DNA from: Mycteria americana
Taxonomy: Eukaryota > Chordata > Aves > Ciconiiformes > Ciconiidae
DNA: 64,000 nucleotides
Assembly (NCBI RefSeq): GCF_035582795.1
Contig: NC_134366.1
Coordinates: 93,367,756-93,431,755, forward strand
Direction of reading: 5' to 3'
Shown here: positions 1 through 13,110 of the stretch, piece after piece
How the letters are laid out: every line of letters begins with the position of its first letter
Numbering within the stretch: the first letter of the stretch is position 1
Translations under genes and position numbers: made by a program
The notes under the pieces: model-generated
What the model was told of the DNA's origin: nothing
Seen by the model: only the letters and a program-made list of their open reading frames with translations
Database searches by the model: none

Positions 1-1740
1 TAAGTCCACACTGGTAAGTACATGTGCCTTGGTTTGTCTCTTTTCTAGGAAGTGACTTGATGTAACTTCTCAATGACCAAAAGTATCCTCCTACGTTTTA
101 GCAGCCTATATTTTGCAGTGAATGGCGTGGAGGAAGGTAGAGATGAAGGAGGATTCCTTCCACACATGAGCAATTTGCAGTTTAACCACTGAGGACAAGA
201 AAGCAGCTGTGTAACACTTTTGTGCAGGGTGACCTGCCTTAATGGCAGTTTTTATCAAACAGGCCAACATAATCTTTATTAACCTTTTCACTTCTAACTT
301 GAATTTGGGGAGGTTCAGGCACAGTAGCCCCCATGGAAGGGAAGATTCCTTTTCCACTGCTTCCTCAGTGGATTTACATTGGATTTGTAAAATAATAATG
401 GGAGATACGTAATGAATGCCTCTCCAGTGTTGGCACTTTCTCAGGAAAACAAAATTAGGACACTAAGAATTGCTTAATACCAGGAGTAAAGTAGTGTAAA
501 CAGGGAAAATCATCTGATGTATCAGTGAAAATAAGGGAAGATGTTTAAGACCGACAGCTGTTTGGCAATAACCTCATTGAAAGACATAAAATGCTCTCCT
601 CTCCAATAAAGGATACAACTTCAGTCTAATTCTATGTGCCATAATTTTGGTATTGTCCTGATAGGAAATGATCCTTAAACTTTATCAGTATTTCTGTTCT
701 GAAACAAACAAAATACAGAAGAGGGCATGGGTTCAGCTTCTGCTGGAGGCAGGTTGCTGTAAGTCACTGATTCATGTACACATGTTGCAGCAGTTATAAC
801 CCAGCAAGTCATTCCTAAGAAAAATCCTGCATTCAGCAACATACATCAAAATGAACAGGGGCAGAAAACTGCATAATTTGTGTCTCGCTGAGGAAGCATG
901 CAAAGATGCAAGGAGAGATGGTTTAAGGTGTGGAAACTGGAAAGAAAAAGTGGATTAAAAGATGGAACCTCTTCATTAATATGCAATGAAGAGAGAGAAA
1001 TTTGCTGACTTTTGTGCTTGTATTTTTTTTGGAGCAATGATTGGGTGTCTCTTGATCAGATTTAAAACTATCTGCTTGCTAACTGGTGGCAGATAAACCA
1101 CTGGATACAGTTACTGAATATCAAAGCATGCAGCAAATTGCATGGGACAGCTGTAGTGTAAGATGGCTGCAGTAATCTTAACAATGGCTAATGATAGCTA
1201 ACCTGCTGGAGGACAGGGGAAGCTGCTTTTTGTTTTCATCACCAGAAGTTAAAAGAACATGCAGCGATGGAAAGAGAAACCAATGCAGTAGCATGAGAGC
1301 TATGGGTAGATTTCTTTGTTTTCTTTTGGTTAGAAATGCCTGTTAGAAAATTAAAAAACCAACTATGCTGTCTTGTTTGGAATACGGTGACAGTTGAGCA
1401 ATATATCAATATGGATCATACTGGCTAAATATATTTGGACAGAGCATGACATCAAATGTTTAGAAGGGAAAGAAGGATTTTTCTTAGTCACAATCAGGCT
1501 GTGACTGGCTAAAAGAATGTTGGAGATCCCCACTGATTTCAGGTTTCAGTAGCCAAATAATATATCTGGAAATGCCTAATAGACACAGGACATGTTTCCA
1601 AAGAACTGTAACTGGTAGTGGAGGAGTATGTCATCATTACAATTAATATTCAAAAGATTTACAGGTAGGGAAGACCTCTGTCGCTTAATCTAGATCAGAC
1701 AGTGTGTCACACTCCAAACACTTGTATCAAGAATGATAAC
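1..1740. other. Intergenic DNA, nothing recognised
   Basis: AT-rich sequence with no coding exon, RNA gene or clear repeat that I can recognise on either strand. In human the region 5' of DNAH5 faces TRIO, but no TRIO exon is seen here. Confidence 0.5.
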
Positions 1741-2470
1741 ACTTCATGATAAATAACTATCCCGTACCACAGAAGTAGAAAGAGGTTTAATAAGGCTGTC
1801 AGCTACAGGGCATCCTGCGTCCTCCACCCTGAATATGCAGGGGAGAGACGGCCAGCCGAGGAAGCAGCAATTGCACGGCTCTAGTTGCTCAGCAACAATT
1901 CCAGCTTTCTGACCTGTGTGTTTGCCCAGGCGGCAGCAGCCGTGCTGTTTCCAGAAGGGTTTCATTTATTGCCAAGGAGTAAGTTGCTCTCTGACACAGT
2001 TGGAAGGTATGCCACGTAGGCATAGGCTGCCGGCATACACCCCTGAAAGCCCAGGGTAACTTATAACTTTGCATTATTGCCACTTTTATGGAGTGGAATG
2101 CTTTTGGCATTTGTTTATATGATACTGAAATTTGAAATCTATGCTCACTGTAATGCCAAATGTGAAGGGAAACGTCTGGTTCTTGGCAAATGTAGTTCTG
2201 TTTCTGTTCTTGGGTTTCTGAGTAGAGGTTTGAAATACCTGAAGGGTGTTGGAGTGAGGACCTAGGAATGAACAGCGGGGCAGGGGCCAGCACGGTGTGC
2301 ATTCTGGCTCCGTGCAGTCCGACCGCCGATGCCAAAAGGCTGCAGCTGGTCCAGTTCAACCACACAACAAAAACGGGCGTGATGACATCAGCAGTTCTGG
2401 GAAATGAAAGCATGGCTCACATACTGTTGTGTTTCTGGGATATCCAGTGGATTGTAGAGTATTGTAAGTA
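1741..2470. other. GC-richer intergenic patch, possible regulatory region
   Basis: This stretch has more G+C and CpG than its surroundings, around 1790-2060 and again 2260-2400. It includes the 13-bp palindrome GTTGCTCAGCAAC at 1884-1896 and a CRE/AP-1-like TGATGACATCA around 2380. It also holds a 174-codon minus-strand open frame (1889-2413) with no family resemblance that I can see. It could be an enhancer, a distal promoter or a noncoding first exon, or simply an old insertion. Nothing in the sequence settles which. Confidence 0.35.
1884..1896. promoter_or_regulatory. RFX / X-box-like palindrome
   Basis: GTTGCTCAGCAAC is a perfect inverted repeat with a single central base. It fits the RFX X-box pattern (two GTTGC-type half-sites facing each other) used by ciliary genes. 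It lies about 17.1 kb upstream of the DNAH5 start codon. Function is inferred from motif and context only, and a 13-bp match can arise by chance. Confidence 0.35.
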
Positions 2471-5400
2471 GTGGATTAAAAGTGAACAAAAAGTCTAAAT
2501 GCAGAGAATGGCACTTGGCGTTGCTTGTGTCTTCTAGGGTGAAGAAGGGCAGGCAGAGTAACAGGAGAGTTCTTGGGGGCTCTTTCAGGACCAAAAAACC
2601 CCTCTTCATTTCCTTAATATTTTGAGTACAGATTGGCCCTCAAGTATTTACTCCATCTGTACTCAAATCAATTGTCAGCTGGAGCTGCCTTTCCTGCTTG
2701 GCTGAAGAACCAGAAGTGAGGTGCCCTCTGTGAAGATGTTGGAGGCATTCAGGACTCCTAGAAAAGCTGAAGACATTGCTAAAGTATCATGATGAAAAAT
2801 AATATATCAGTACATAGTATAAAGAATATTAGAAACTTCAGGTTCCTGAAGCAATAAATCTTTAATGATATTGAATGTTGAGTTGTATCTTCTAATCTGT
2901 ATACTGCAACGGTTTTTCTCTTGCAGTTCCCATACTGTTGTTCTTGTGCCTTGCACCCATGAACCCACTGGAGTTGCTACAGCATGTTGAAGAATGGTCT
3001 AAATTGCAATTTTTAGAGTAACTTAAATGATTTTACTTTCACTAGCAGAACACAGGAGAAGCTGGTATTTTATGACTGAAATATGTGACTTGAGCCTCTG
3101 CATGTTGGATAACAGGTTATTTAAAAAAAAAAAATATACTGAGTTTTTCTATAGCATAGATGAACATGGCAAATTTAAAGAGCCATCAGATTTTTACTAC
3201 AGAAAAAAAGTGCTTTATTTAGCAGATAATAGTGGGTGGAGTATGCAAGCTACAACTGTGAAGGGATTATGAGAGCATAACTTGGATGTGCGATCAGGTG
3301 TCAGAAGTTGGAGGGAGTAGGGTGTAGTTTCTGTTTCATCACCACTTGATACCTAAAATTTTGTATACCAAAACCATTTTAAACCTCCAGCATGAGGAAA
3401 ATAAAATATGCCAAATGAACTTTATAAAAGGCAGAATTTATGTTAAGACAGGAAAATGGAAAACGTGGAAGTCAGGATTTCTCATGTATATTTCTGAAGA
3501 TCACTAGTTTGAAAAGGAAATAAAACTCACCACCTTCCTGCTCAGAATTGTTTTCTGTTTTAAAAGTTTTTGACCCCTTCAAGAAAAATGCTTATTATGT
3601 GTGGTGAATTGTTTATTAATATAAATTAGGTCAAGAAGCACATGCTCCTCTGTATTAAATCATTGCATTTACTCCTATTTTCATTTTCTGTAAATTTTTA
3701 GTGTTGTACAAAGGATGTATAAGCAAGAAGTTCATATCCACAAGGATTTATTAGCAGGATTTGTAGCTGATGGCATACATTTATTCTAGTGTTGAAAGAT
3801 ACTTTTTTTTGGGGGGGAGGGGACTAAACAACAACAGAAGGGGGGGGAAGAGGGGGTGGGAGAGAGTGGGTTCTTCCCAGTGTGGCCAGGTAGAGCAGTG
3901 ATGGGTCCCAGCTGGGCACCCTCTTGGGCTGGGCTGTCTCTGCCTCCAGTGCAGCATGTGGCAATGATGAAGATGAGGCAGATGATGACTCTCTGCTCTG
4001 TCTTTCCCTGGGATCTGTTCAAACTCCCTGTTGGTTGTTACTGCTGACTGGAGTATGCTAATCAAATGCAAATGTTGCACATTGGTTGTTAAATATCTGT
4101 GCACATATATTATCCAGTAATGTTTATCAAGCATCTCTATGACTACGTTCTACTTTGTCACACGTTACGTTTGGTTTTCTCTAAGGTAAACTAAAACCTT
4201 CAAAGACAAGAGGCAAAGAAAGGAGAAAGTGAGGAAGGGTGATCCTTACGCTGGCCGGAGTGGCTTCCCATGAGAAGCACCATAAGAGCACTATTGGTTA
4301 TTGTATCTCGGGGTTATTGTATCTCGCTCCCAGATGATACCGACTAGCCTCTGCACAATTACTTAACTGTGGTGGAGGGGGAATGCCTGCTAAAAGCTGA
4401 GAAGCTGGGGTTTCATCAGTGTTGGTTTAGCTGCATGCAGGCAATGCAGTAACTTCAGGGAAAAGCTTTTGGAATCTTTGTTTTCTGAGGAGCACTGTTA
4501 CAAGAGTATCCAATTAAAAGAATCCTTTTAAAGTTTGAGGAAAATGTGAATAACGGGGGTTGGATGTTAACTTACCCCCGCCCTGCCCCCAAATTGCTGC
4601 ATAGCAGTCATAGGATCATACTCAGAAAAAGGCCTGGAAGTACTAAGTAGAAGAGGAATGTTGATACAATGGTATGTTAGGGAACAGCCTCCAAAGGTGC
4701 AGTAAAAGTAGTAATCTAAAACTTTGGTTAATCAATAAATAAATAAACCTCCAAAGGCTTAGAGCAAGAAGTGTCTTGTTAGAAGGTGACTAGTTTCAGA
4801 AAGAACCAAAGACAAAAATTTTACCAAGCAGGGAATGGAAAAAATGAATTACACTGCAGAAAAGAAATATCAATCTATGGCCTGTGATGATTACCTTTTT
4901 ATTTCTTCAGAGAAAGAGAAAAGGTATGACAGCAGACACTACTATGTTGGCTGGTTGGTAAGCATTATGTTTTTCATGCTGCAGCTGCTACTACTAAAAC
5001 TTGCCAAGAGGGTGCTTTTTGTTATTAGTCAAAGAACTGGGTAGCTTAGATTAAATCTACTTAGTTGTTGCAGTTCTATTGAATTGAATTTTTATCATAC
5101 TTAAATTGTATGGAAATGAATAGGTAAAAAAGACTCCCATTAAATAGTCTTGTTTGGTGGTGAATAACTCCAAATGTATAGACTGAAAAATGAGTAAGAC
5201 TTTCTTAAAGTCTACTTGGAAGTAAATATTAGTTAAGAAGGTCATAACCTTTTTAAATAAAAGAACCACTTCCCCCCCCCATCACTTTATACATTTTTGA
5301 AAGGTATGTGTTGAAGGAGTTAATTTCCTTTAATTGTGCATGTATTAGTAAATTATGGGGAGGGAGAGGAAAGAAGGAAGACATTTTACTTGCAATGTTT

Positions 5401-5760
5401 TCAAACTAAAGACTTCTTATATGAGCTAGTAATACAGCAGAACAAATAGCTCTTTCTGAGTTTCTGTGGAAGAAGTGCCATGAAACTTCTATTTTTAGCT
5501 AATGCATATAGCTCTCTTCAAAGATGGTAGGCCCATCTCAAACTAAGACTAGTAGGAATGATCCACAGGGCAGCTGGAGGTTTAAATAACTTCCAAGTGT
5601 CTGGAAAGAAAACACCAAGCTCAGAATAGCTACTAGACCGTTTTAATGAATGTGTTGCTTATAATGGAGTGGTAGAGTACAATGGAAATACCTTTTTCTT
5701 GAAATCTGTAATGGTATAGATATGTTGTGCACAGGTTATTTCCATCCTGATTGCTATATG
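2471..5760. other. Intergenic DNA with a G-rich tract
   Basis: No gene found. A purine-rich, G-run segment lies at 3811-3866, with G runs at 3811-3817, 3840-3847 and 3852-3856. It could fold as a G-quadruplex on the + strand. A 15-bp unit GGTTATTGTATCTCG is repeated at 4296-4310 and 4312-4326. A run of nine C lies at 5272-5280. The rest is unremarkable AT-rich sequence. Confidence 0.5.
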
Positions 5761-5765
5761 GTCCA

Positions 5766-5838
5766 ACTTTAAGGTTTAAGGTGGGACTTGATGATCTTAA
5801 GGGTCTTTTTCAACCTAAATGATTCTATGATTCTATAA
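5766..5838 (+). repeat. CR1 LINE 3' tail fragment
   Basis: The sequence GTGGGACTTGATGATCTTAA, then a CTTTTTCAACCTAAA stretch, then the 8-bp tail unit ATTCTATG repeated about twice, is the typical 3' end of an avian CR1 non-LTR retrotransposon, sense on +. Only the last 70 bases or so remain, as expected for heavy 5' truncation. Confidence 0.8.
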
Positions 5839-8800
5839 CTTACCCAATGTGAGTATACATGTCTTAGCTGCATAGCTAGCATCTGTATCTGCAGCATAAG
5901 ATGTGATTTTCTCTTGACCCATAGGTCAGATGAGTTCCTCTTGTGAGCTCAGTGCAGCTGTGAGTGGAGTTTTAAAAAGCTTTACAGCAATTTAGTTCAG
6001 CTGTGTCTGAACAACTGTAATAGCTGTTGATTGCAGTACAAAAGTACTGCTAAACATGTGTAGTGAAAAAGCCTGAATTCAGCACAAGTAATCAAAACTT
6101 CAAAATTACTTATTAAAAGGGACATAAAAATTCCATCACTGGAACTATTTTACTTGCTTCTGTGTTGATCCAGCTACGCTTTTGGTGCTGGCAACTAAGC
6201 TTAAGATAGATTTGGGCCGTGGAGCAACTTGCAGGGCCCGAATCAAATGGTCTTGACTGCCATTGATAGCCAGACAAAAATGTGAGTTTTTAATTGACAA
6301 ACCTTTTTTGTTGGTTATTCCATGGAAAACAAATTCTCAAAATGGACACTTTGTTATTAATACTAAGCTACCCAGAAACATCCCAGGTTAGTACAATCAA
6401 GCTTTTATTATTGATTTACTTATTATCTTATGTGGTTTGCATATCAGCAAAAAACCAGGTGTGAATCTTTAAGGCTTATGCTGCTGAATCCCCTTCCAGG
6501 TACAGTAAATAAAGAGCAGTAGAACAGAAAATATGAACGACTACATCACTGTCTTCACTTAAAAGGGTTACAAAGCAGCTTGTAGAAAGCAGTGAATACC
6601 TGTAAAAGTATTTACTACATCAAAAAGAGACAAATGACCAAATAGTCAGTTTGCCCAGCTTGCCACGCTGACCTGGCAAATTTAGGTCAATTATGTCGTG
6701 ATAGGCTGCATCCTCCCAAATTTAAAGGTAACAATCTGGAAGCTAAGTCTATTTATTATGGGTATATTGCTAATCTGTACAAATACATTTTTTTATCTTT
6801 ATAGTGATAACTTCAGCAAAAAAGTTGCATTTTTCACAAACTCGTATTTCCTCATCTAATTTGCCTAAAATAGAAATGTTGTAATTTTAGAAACTTGTCT
6901 CTTGGAATCTTCTATATTTGTTAGACTTGGTGTCCTCTCAGGCTTAATGAAAGAGAGAAGTTTTAACTAGAGATCCAATGGTAAGTCTTGGAGGTCCTTC
7001 TCAGATGATGACTCTCATTCTGTAATTCAGCAATTCAAGAGCTACAAAAGGTGGCTAATGTTTAGACTGTAAGATGTTTAAAAAGCTGTGGAGCAGAGAC
7101 ATGATCCAAAACAAAGCTATAACAGTTCTTCAGCTCTTGGCTGTAAAGATGATGCACTATTTATCTGGACAGCTCTGATAGCCTTGAAAACGGAAAAGCA
7201 AAAGCAATGTTTCTGTAAGGCACGATTGTTCAGGTTGGCATGGCCTGTTTACAGCCTATTGGAGAGTCCATAACTTCCAAACATGAAGCAGACAGAATGG
7301 AAACACTGCTTGGCTTAGCACTGTGTGCTCCACAGATAATTAGCAATTCTTTACAATAAAAATCATAGTTATTTATGCTCTTTTCTTGAAGATAAATGCT
7401 TCACTTACTGTACTGAAATTCTGTAGATGGCAGAAAGGAAATATTTTGTGGCTTTCTAGAAAATATACAGCAACATCATCTATTAGCATTGAATTGTTGA
7501 CCCCACGTGGCATAAGACAAAGCCGTCTTTGGAAATACAGTATTACAATTTCTGCTGTTGTGCTGATTAAGAAGTTGAAGTTCTAGTTCTAGGATGGATA
7601 AAGATGTATTTACAACCTTTATGATGATATACTAACTTGTCTGCGGGATAACGTGCATGTCATAGAGCGAGATGGTCAATTCTCATAGAGAAATGGTGAC
7701 GAACAGTGCATCTGAAGGAGGTTCCTGCAGAAGGAAAGTATGCTTAGACTGTATTAGGAGTAGACACACATTTCAGGTGCTGTAAAATGTAGCACTCTGA
7801 CACAGTAATTCTCAACATAAATTTTGCCATCACGGACCAACTTGTATAGTACATACCACTGTATAGATTACAGATAGGTTCATGCACTGTTCATTTTTTC
7901 TTCTTATTGCTGAACTCTTACCACAGTAGTTGAAAACTAATTTTCATCCCTTCCTTGAGCAGGAGTCCTCAAGGATTGTAAAGTAGTTGCATACCTTTAA
8001 ATGTTGATGTAAAGATTAAGGTAACTGCACACAGACCACTTGATGAACACAAGAATTCAGGGATGGGTTTCAACACTGTCATTACTGCTTAGACAATTTG
8101 GATAGTCATAACACAACATATTAATCCTACATCCACGCTTGTGAACATGGAACAAAGAGGATGTTTACAACCAATTAAAAATAATATTTTCTTAAGTTCC
8201 TCCTATCTCGCAAGTATTTGCCTTGACTTTTGGAGGCTTTGCTGTCTTAATAGTGAATTATATTTTCAATATAAAAATGAATGTATGTCTGTAATACAAA
8301 ACATGTAGTCTGATGAGAGATGGTATAATCGCACTTAATGCTAGTGTGTTTGTACTGAGCTAAGTGGACAGATTGCTCCTTGGTCCATCAAGAACGAACC
8401 AAGCTGCAGGAAAGTATCTGTGAAAGGTCTATATCTAATGCAAGTGGCCAAAGTCTGGGGACTTGAGTATCAAGTAGAAACACTCAAGATGCTATAAAAT
8501 GTAGATGTGAATATGGAGCCTTTTTACAGCTAACTAATTATCAGAAATCAACTTATTAAAAGTAATCTTCTGATGGTTTTGAAATTAAATGTATGAATAC
8601 GTCTTGTCTTCATCTAGGTGGGAAAAGCCTTACAGAACAATTAAGACAGGAAACACATCCCCCACCCTCCCAATATCATCTATTTCAGGACTTGTGTCCT
8701 CTGTTGTGATGCTGGCAAGCTTCTTACATCACTATTTCTTTCCAAGTTTCTGTCTCAGTTATTTTTGCCCTGTTGCAGAATTCTGATTTAGCAGCTTCTA

Positions 8801-11329
8801 GTAGCTGTGTAGGTAGCAAATGGTAAGGCAGAACCAGGAGCTTTGTTGTTTCAAGAGTGATACTTTTTTTTAATCTGGAGCTGGTTACTAGTAAGATATC
8901 AATGTGACCCACTGAGGCAGTAAAATAACATGATTTTGAATCCTGAATGGATTGAGCAGATTAGTTAGTTGCAGTTCTGGAAAGGTAGGTCAGAGCACAA
9001 ACCTAATTTGTTATAAAACCTCATATTTGATGGCTGAAGTGCTTTCAGTGTTGCTGTTTGGATCTGGTGTTCTGGTAGTGCTAGTTACCCAGCTGTGTAG
9101 GCATGACTGCTTGTATTAAAAAAAGACATAATGTTAGGCTGCCTGTAAAACAAGCAAGTGAATCCCTTAGGGGTCAAAAGGAATGTCAACTGTATTTTTA
9201 CTATGAAGTATACATAGTGATCTGGAGGCATGGCTAACTTGCTCAGTGTGAACTCAGGACAGTGGGAAAACCCTTGAAGGTTGTGGTAGAATACCTGCAG
9301 TGCAGCATTTTAGTAGGCAGGTGGCTTGGATTTCTTGTATGGAACTGCAAGAGTTGGGATTTTTTTTCCTTGGACACGGTACTTAACTGCAGTTTGATGA
9401 AACTCCGTAACAACGCATAGGCAACTGGAAAGGAAGTTAAGCTGTATTCTAATTTAGATCTCACATGGATGTGACAGTTTTCAAGTCAATTTATGTTTTG
9501 ACTAATATTTCTCTACTAATATGTAGAGATATATGGCCATAGGAGGCTCAATTTTTTTAATTGGGAAGGAAGTGGTAATTCCAAATTCCACTAAAGCAAA
9601 GCAAGATTTTATATGTAACTGGAGCTAAAGAACAGCTTAAACTTTGTGACCATTCTGAGTAAGCTTTGGGTTAATATGCAATCTGACCTGGGAGGTATTC
9701 CCTTTTGACAGTATGGAAAGAAAAAAGACATTTAGCCTGCCCTGCTGACTGCTGAGACAAGGGTTCTAAGCTGGACTGAGCATTTGCCTAAGAAAAACAA
9801 CACATCAGTGAAATCTCATAAGAACTGGTCCTTGAACTTTTGAGGTATAAATTAGTACCAATTAATGAAAAAATGTGGAATTGGATGAGTGTGAATCTTT
9901 TGAGTTTAGAGTTCACTTTTAAAATGCCTGACTTAATACTAAAGCAGTTCTGAGTTAATCAAAAATGCTGAATTAAAAAATATGCTGCCAAGTTAATGAG
10001 GAAGAATACCCTACCTTTGCTTCCTGGTGAGGCCTGAGGGGAAGAAAACCAACTTTATTTCTAAGGTTAAATGAGCAAAAAGTTAATTACTCCATGAGCT
10101 GTTATTACAGCGATGCTTTGTTTGCCATGCAACAGCTTGAAAAGAGAATCTTCTAATTGTTTAATGCTAGACAACAGCTACTGAATAGCATCACTTGCAC
10201 ATCCATTGCAGATGGTATCACAGTGTTGTCGCTGTGTAGGAATCTGAGCGCTACTTTGCTGTAGGAATGGCTGGCATGTACGTGCGTGTGTCTATACATA
10301 TATGTGTATCTAATGCTGTCTGTTAGAGATTTTTCTAACTATAACCAAAGACTTGCTGAATCCCCTTTTTTGATACAGACTGCCAAGAACTTTTGCAGTG
10401 ACAGAGAAAAATGGGGTCAAACTAGTGGGTGCTATAAGAAAGAAAAAGTAGGTGCCACTGCATTTATATTTTTAATCTCTAGTAGTTCGAAAAGTCTTCA
10501 AGGCTGAATTGTTAATTGGTAAACATTGCTCCCAAGGGAAGTAATCCTCAAGAACTCTTCTAAAAAGAGCAGTCCAAGTCTTGGATACTTTTCCGTAAGA
10601 AACCTTGGATTTGGCTGCCTGTTTTACACTGGAGGCCTGCATTTCTGCTTCAGAAATGAGGGAATGAGAGAATGAGAACCTCAGAGATGTTTTTCTGCTG
10701 AGGGATCAGTATGATGAAGAAAAGGGATGGAAACACATTCTCATGAAATGCTAACCAACTAGCAAACCTTTATGTGATAAACTGATCCAACTAGGCAAAT
10801 GTGAAGAATAGGTGCAAAATTAAGGGTGGGTTCCAGAACTCTGAATGTATGCTTAACTGCTACTCACAAAGAAGAGAAATCCAGACAAGCTAGGGAGGCT
10901 GTAGAGCTTCAGGATGAAGTTTTGCATTGAGACTGATCCTGTCTCATGCTTTATTAAAACTAGAGAGGATGGTCTGCATCTTGCCCTTTCCTTGTCCCAG
11001 GCCTAGCAGTTGTGTGATGATGGAGTAAACATGTTCAGTGAGCCAGATAATAAGATGAAGAAAAACCTTGCCTTTTTTCCTAGTTATTATTTTAAAAGTG
11101 AGCAGTTGTCTGCCAGTTGTCTGCCTTAATTCTTAATGGATTGTTTGGGGCCTGTTTATTTCATGTGATGTCATGTGTCTCTAATTGAGCCCTTATCCAG
11201 GATGATCACTGATTTCTGTATGTTAGCCAGTTGTTTACAAAGGTAGAAATAGACTTCATGGTAGTAATGATCAGCTCAGAGACCATCACTTTATATGTGA
11301 AATCAGGATTAAGGTTGTTCTTTTTCCAT
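5839..11329. other. Intergenic DNA, nothing recognised
   Basis: AT-rich sequence without coding exons or RNA genes that I can support. Only short open frames of chance length occur. A short hairpin-forming segment lies at 9506-9531. No recognisable interspersed repeat. Confidence 0.5.
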
Positions 11330-13110
11330 TTGCCTACACTGAATTTTCATCTGCCACTCTAACATAGTTGCTCAGTCTTGGAAGGTTCTGTAATTCTTTG
11401 TGGTCACCCTTATTACCTTGATGTCACCCTTATTACCTTGATAAACTTAGTTTTGCCTGCAGACTTTGCCCCTCTCACAGCTTTTCCCTTTTCCACCTGA
11501 CTACGTGTGGGTGCCTGGAGAGCTCCACTGCTGACCAGTTGCTGTAAGCTAACTATTAATTTTATTCCTATCCTCTCTTTCCCACCATTTAATCAAGTTC
11601 TTTATCTCTGAAAGGTCATTTCCTTTATGCTTCTCCTCAAAGCATTTGACAATGGATCTTTCTGAAAGCTTTTTGTAAATCCAGGTCATGTAGATCAATT
11701 TTCTTTACACTAATGCTTATTAACCCCTTTGGTGAACCTCAGCAGTTCATGATGAGTGTTTCTCCCTCTCACAAGAACCTTGTTGACTTTTCCTTGGGAA
11801 ATTAAATTATTTGAGCTGCCCCTTAATTCTGTTCTTTATTATAGTACCTATTATTTTACCTAGTCAGGCTTCCTCATCAGTTGTTTCTCATTCACCTAGC
11901 CCTGAAAGTGTGCATTTTATAAGCCAATGACCAGTCCTCTGATACTGATGCAGAGTATATGTCACGTTAAGCAGTTTTTCTCTTTTGTCTTTGAGTTCCT
12001 TTAGAATTTTTGGGTGACTACCCATCTGATGCATTACTTACCATTGATTTTTAAAAAAATTTTTTTTGTCAGCTTATAAACTCGTCTCCTGAGCTTTAAC
12101 GTGTTGCTGTTTAAGTGGGAGGTTCCTATGAAGGAAACATTGAACTCTTCTGCAGCAAAAATGTATACAAATTTCATAATCTTCTATTGCATTCTTGCAA
12201 TATTATGAATTTTTTGGAAGACGTTCTGAGAAGTTTCCTACTTCTGTGATGCACTGTGAAAGGGACCTCACTATCAGCACTTTGTATCTCTTATTAGCTG
12301 TTATTCAGACTGCTTCACCTTGCATCTTTGTCTAAGCTGTCGGGGTTTAATTAGTCTGGATTTTTTCCATATCATTGTTATTCCAGCTTTTTGGAGGATG
12401 CTTTCTTGCTTTTACTCTACTGTTTACTCTGCTATGCTGGCTGGCTTATGGTTTTTCTCAAGTCTTTCTTGGTAGAAGCTGTGCAATTGCTCTGTATTTG
12501 CAGTATGCTGTTCTTAAATAGTTTGCATGTTGTCTGCAAGGATTCTATTCTTTTGACTTTTTTACCTTATTTTTAGTGGTTCCTCATGTTGAAGTAGCAT
12601 TTGACTGCATGGCATTTGTTTTGCCTTTTTTTTTTTAACTTTTGTTAGTGCTGTGAGGTTATTGAATTTTGTATTTTATTCTCGCTAACACTAACACTTG
12701 GAACCTGATATTGTGCCCTTTTAGGGACCAAGGTAGGAGTCACTTGCCCTCTTGTATGTCTTTTTTTTATTATAAACTTTCTATGACTATTAATAATGCC
12801 TAAAAAATTTAGTATCGGCCTCACAATCTGAGATGGTGTTTCCCTAGCATACATGGAGAGAGCTGAAGTTTCTTGCTGATACTGTTCCCAGCCATGGGAG
12901 CCCCTCTCATCACTGCCAACATGTCACAGTCAATACTTCCATCCTAATCAAGCAGTCGGTAATATCATATGCTATGTCTATCTTGTTTATGACTGAAACT
13001 TTATTCCATTGGGCTCTGGTTTGCTTGCTAAGTTGTTTGAACACTGAGCTCTTTTACAGCAGTGTAGACTTTTCCATGTTTCCTGTACAGTAAATACCTT
13101 GATGTATGGC
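11330..13110 (-). repeat. Ancient CR1-like LINE, minus strand, endonuclease to RT remnant
   Basis: Read on the minus strand, this stretch resembles an old amniote CR1 (turtle/crocodile type). Around 11.6-11.7 kb it translates to DLDLQKAFRKIHCQML, a decayed form of the reverse-transcriptase block YLDFQKAFDKVPH. Further 3' on + (12.9-13.0 kb) the nucleotides match the endonuclease part, around CAGTCGGTAATATCATATGC. Many stops and indels make it inactive. Boundaries are approximate. Recognised from memory of the family, not by search. Confidence 0.65.
11403..11442. repeat. Perfect 20-bp tandem duplication
   Basis: The unit GTCACCCTTATTACCTTGAT occurs twice head to tail without mismatch. It sits inside the old CR1 remnant and is much younger than it, since the two copies are identical. 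Confidence 0.95.

Noticed and set aside
1889..2413. 174-codon open frame on the minus strand
   Set aside because: No recognisable domain, odd composition for a folded protein, and it lies in GC-richer DNA where stops are rarer. Kept only as part of a possible regulatory patch.
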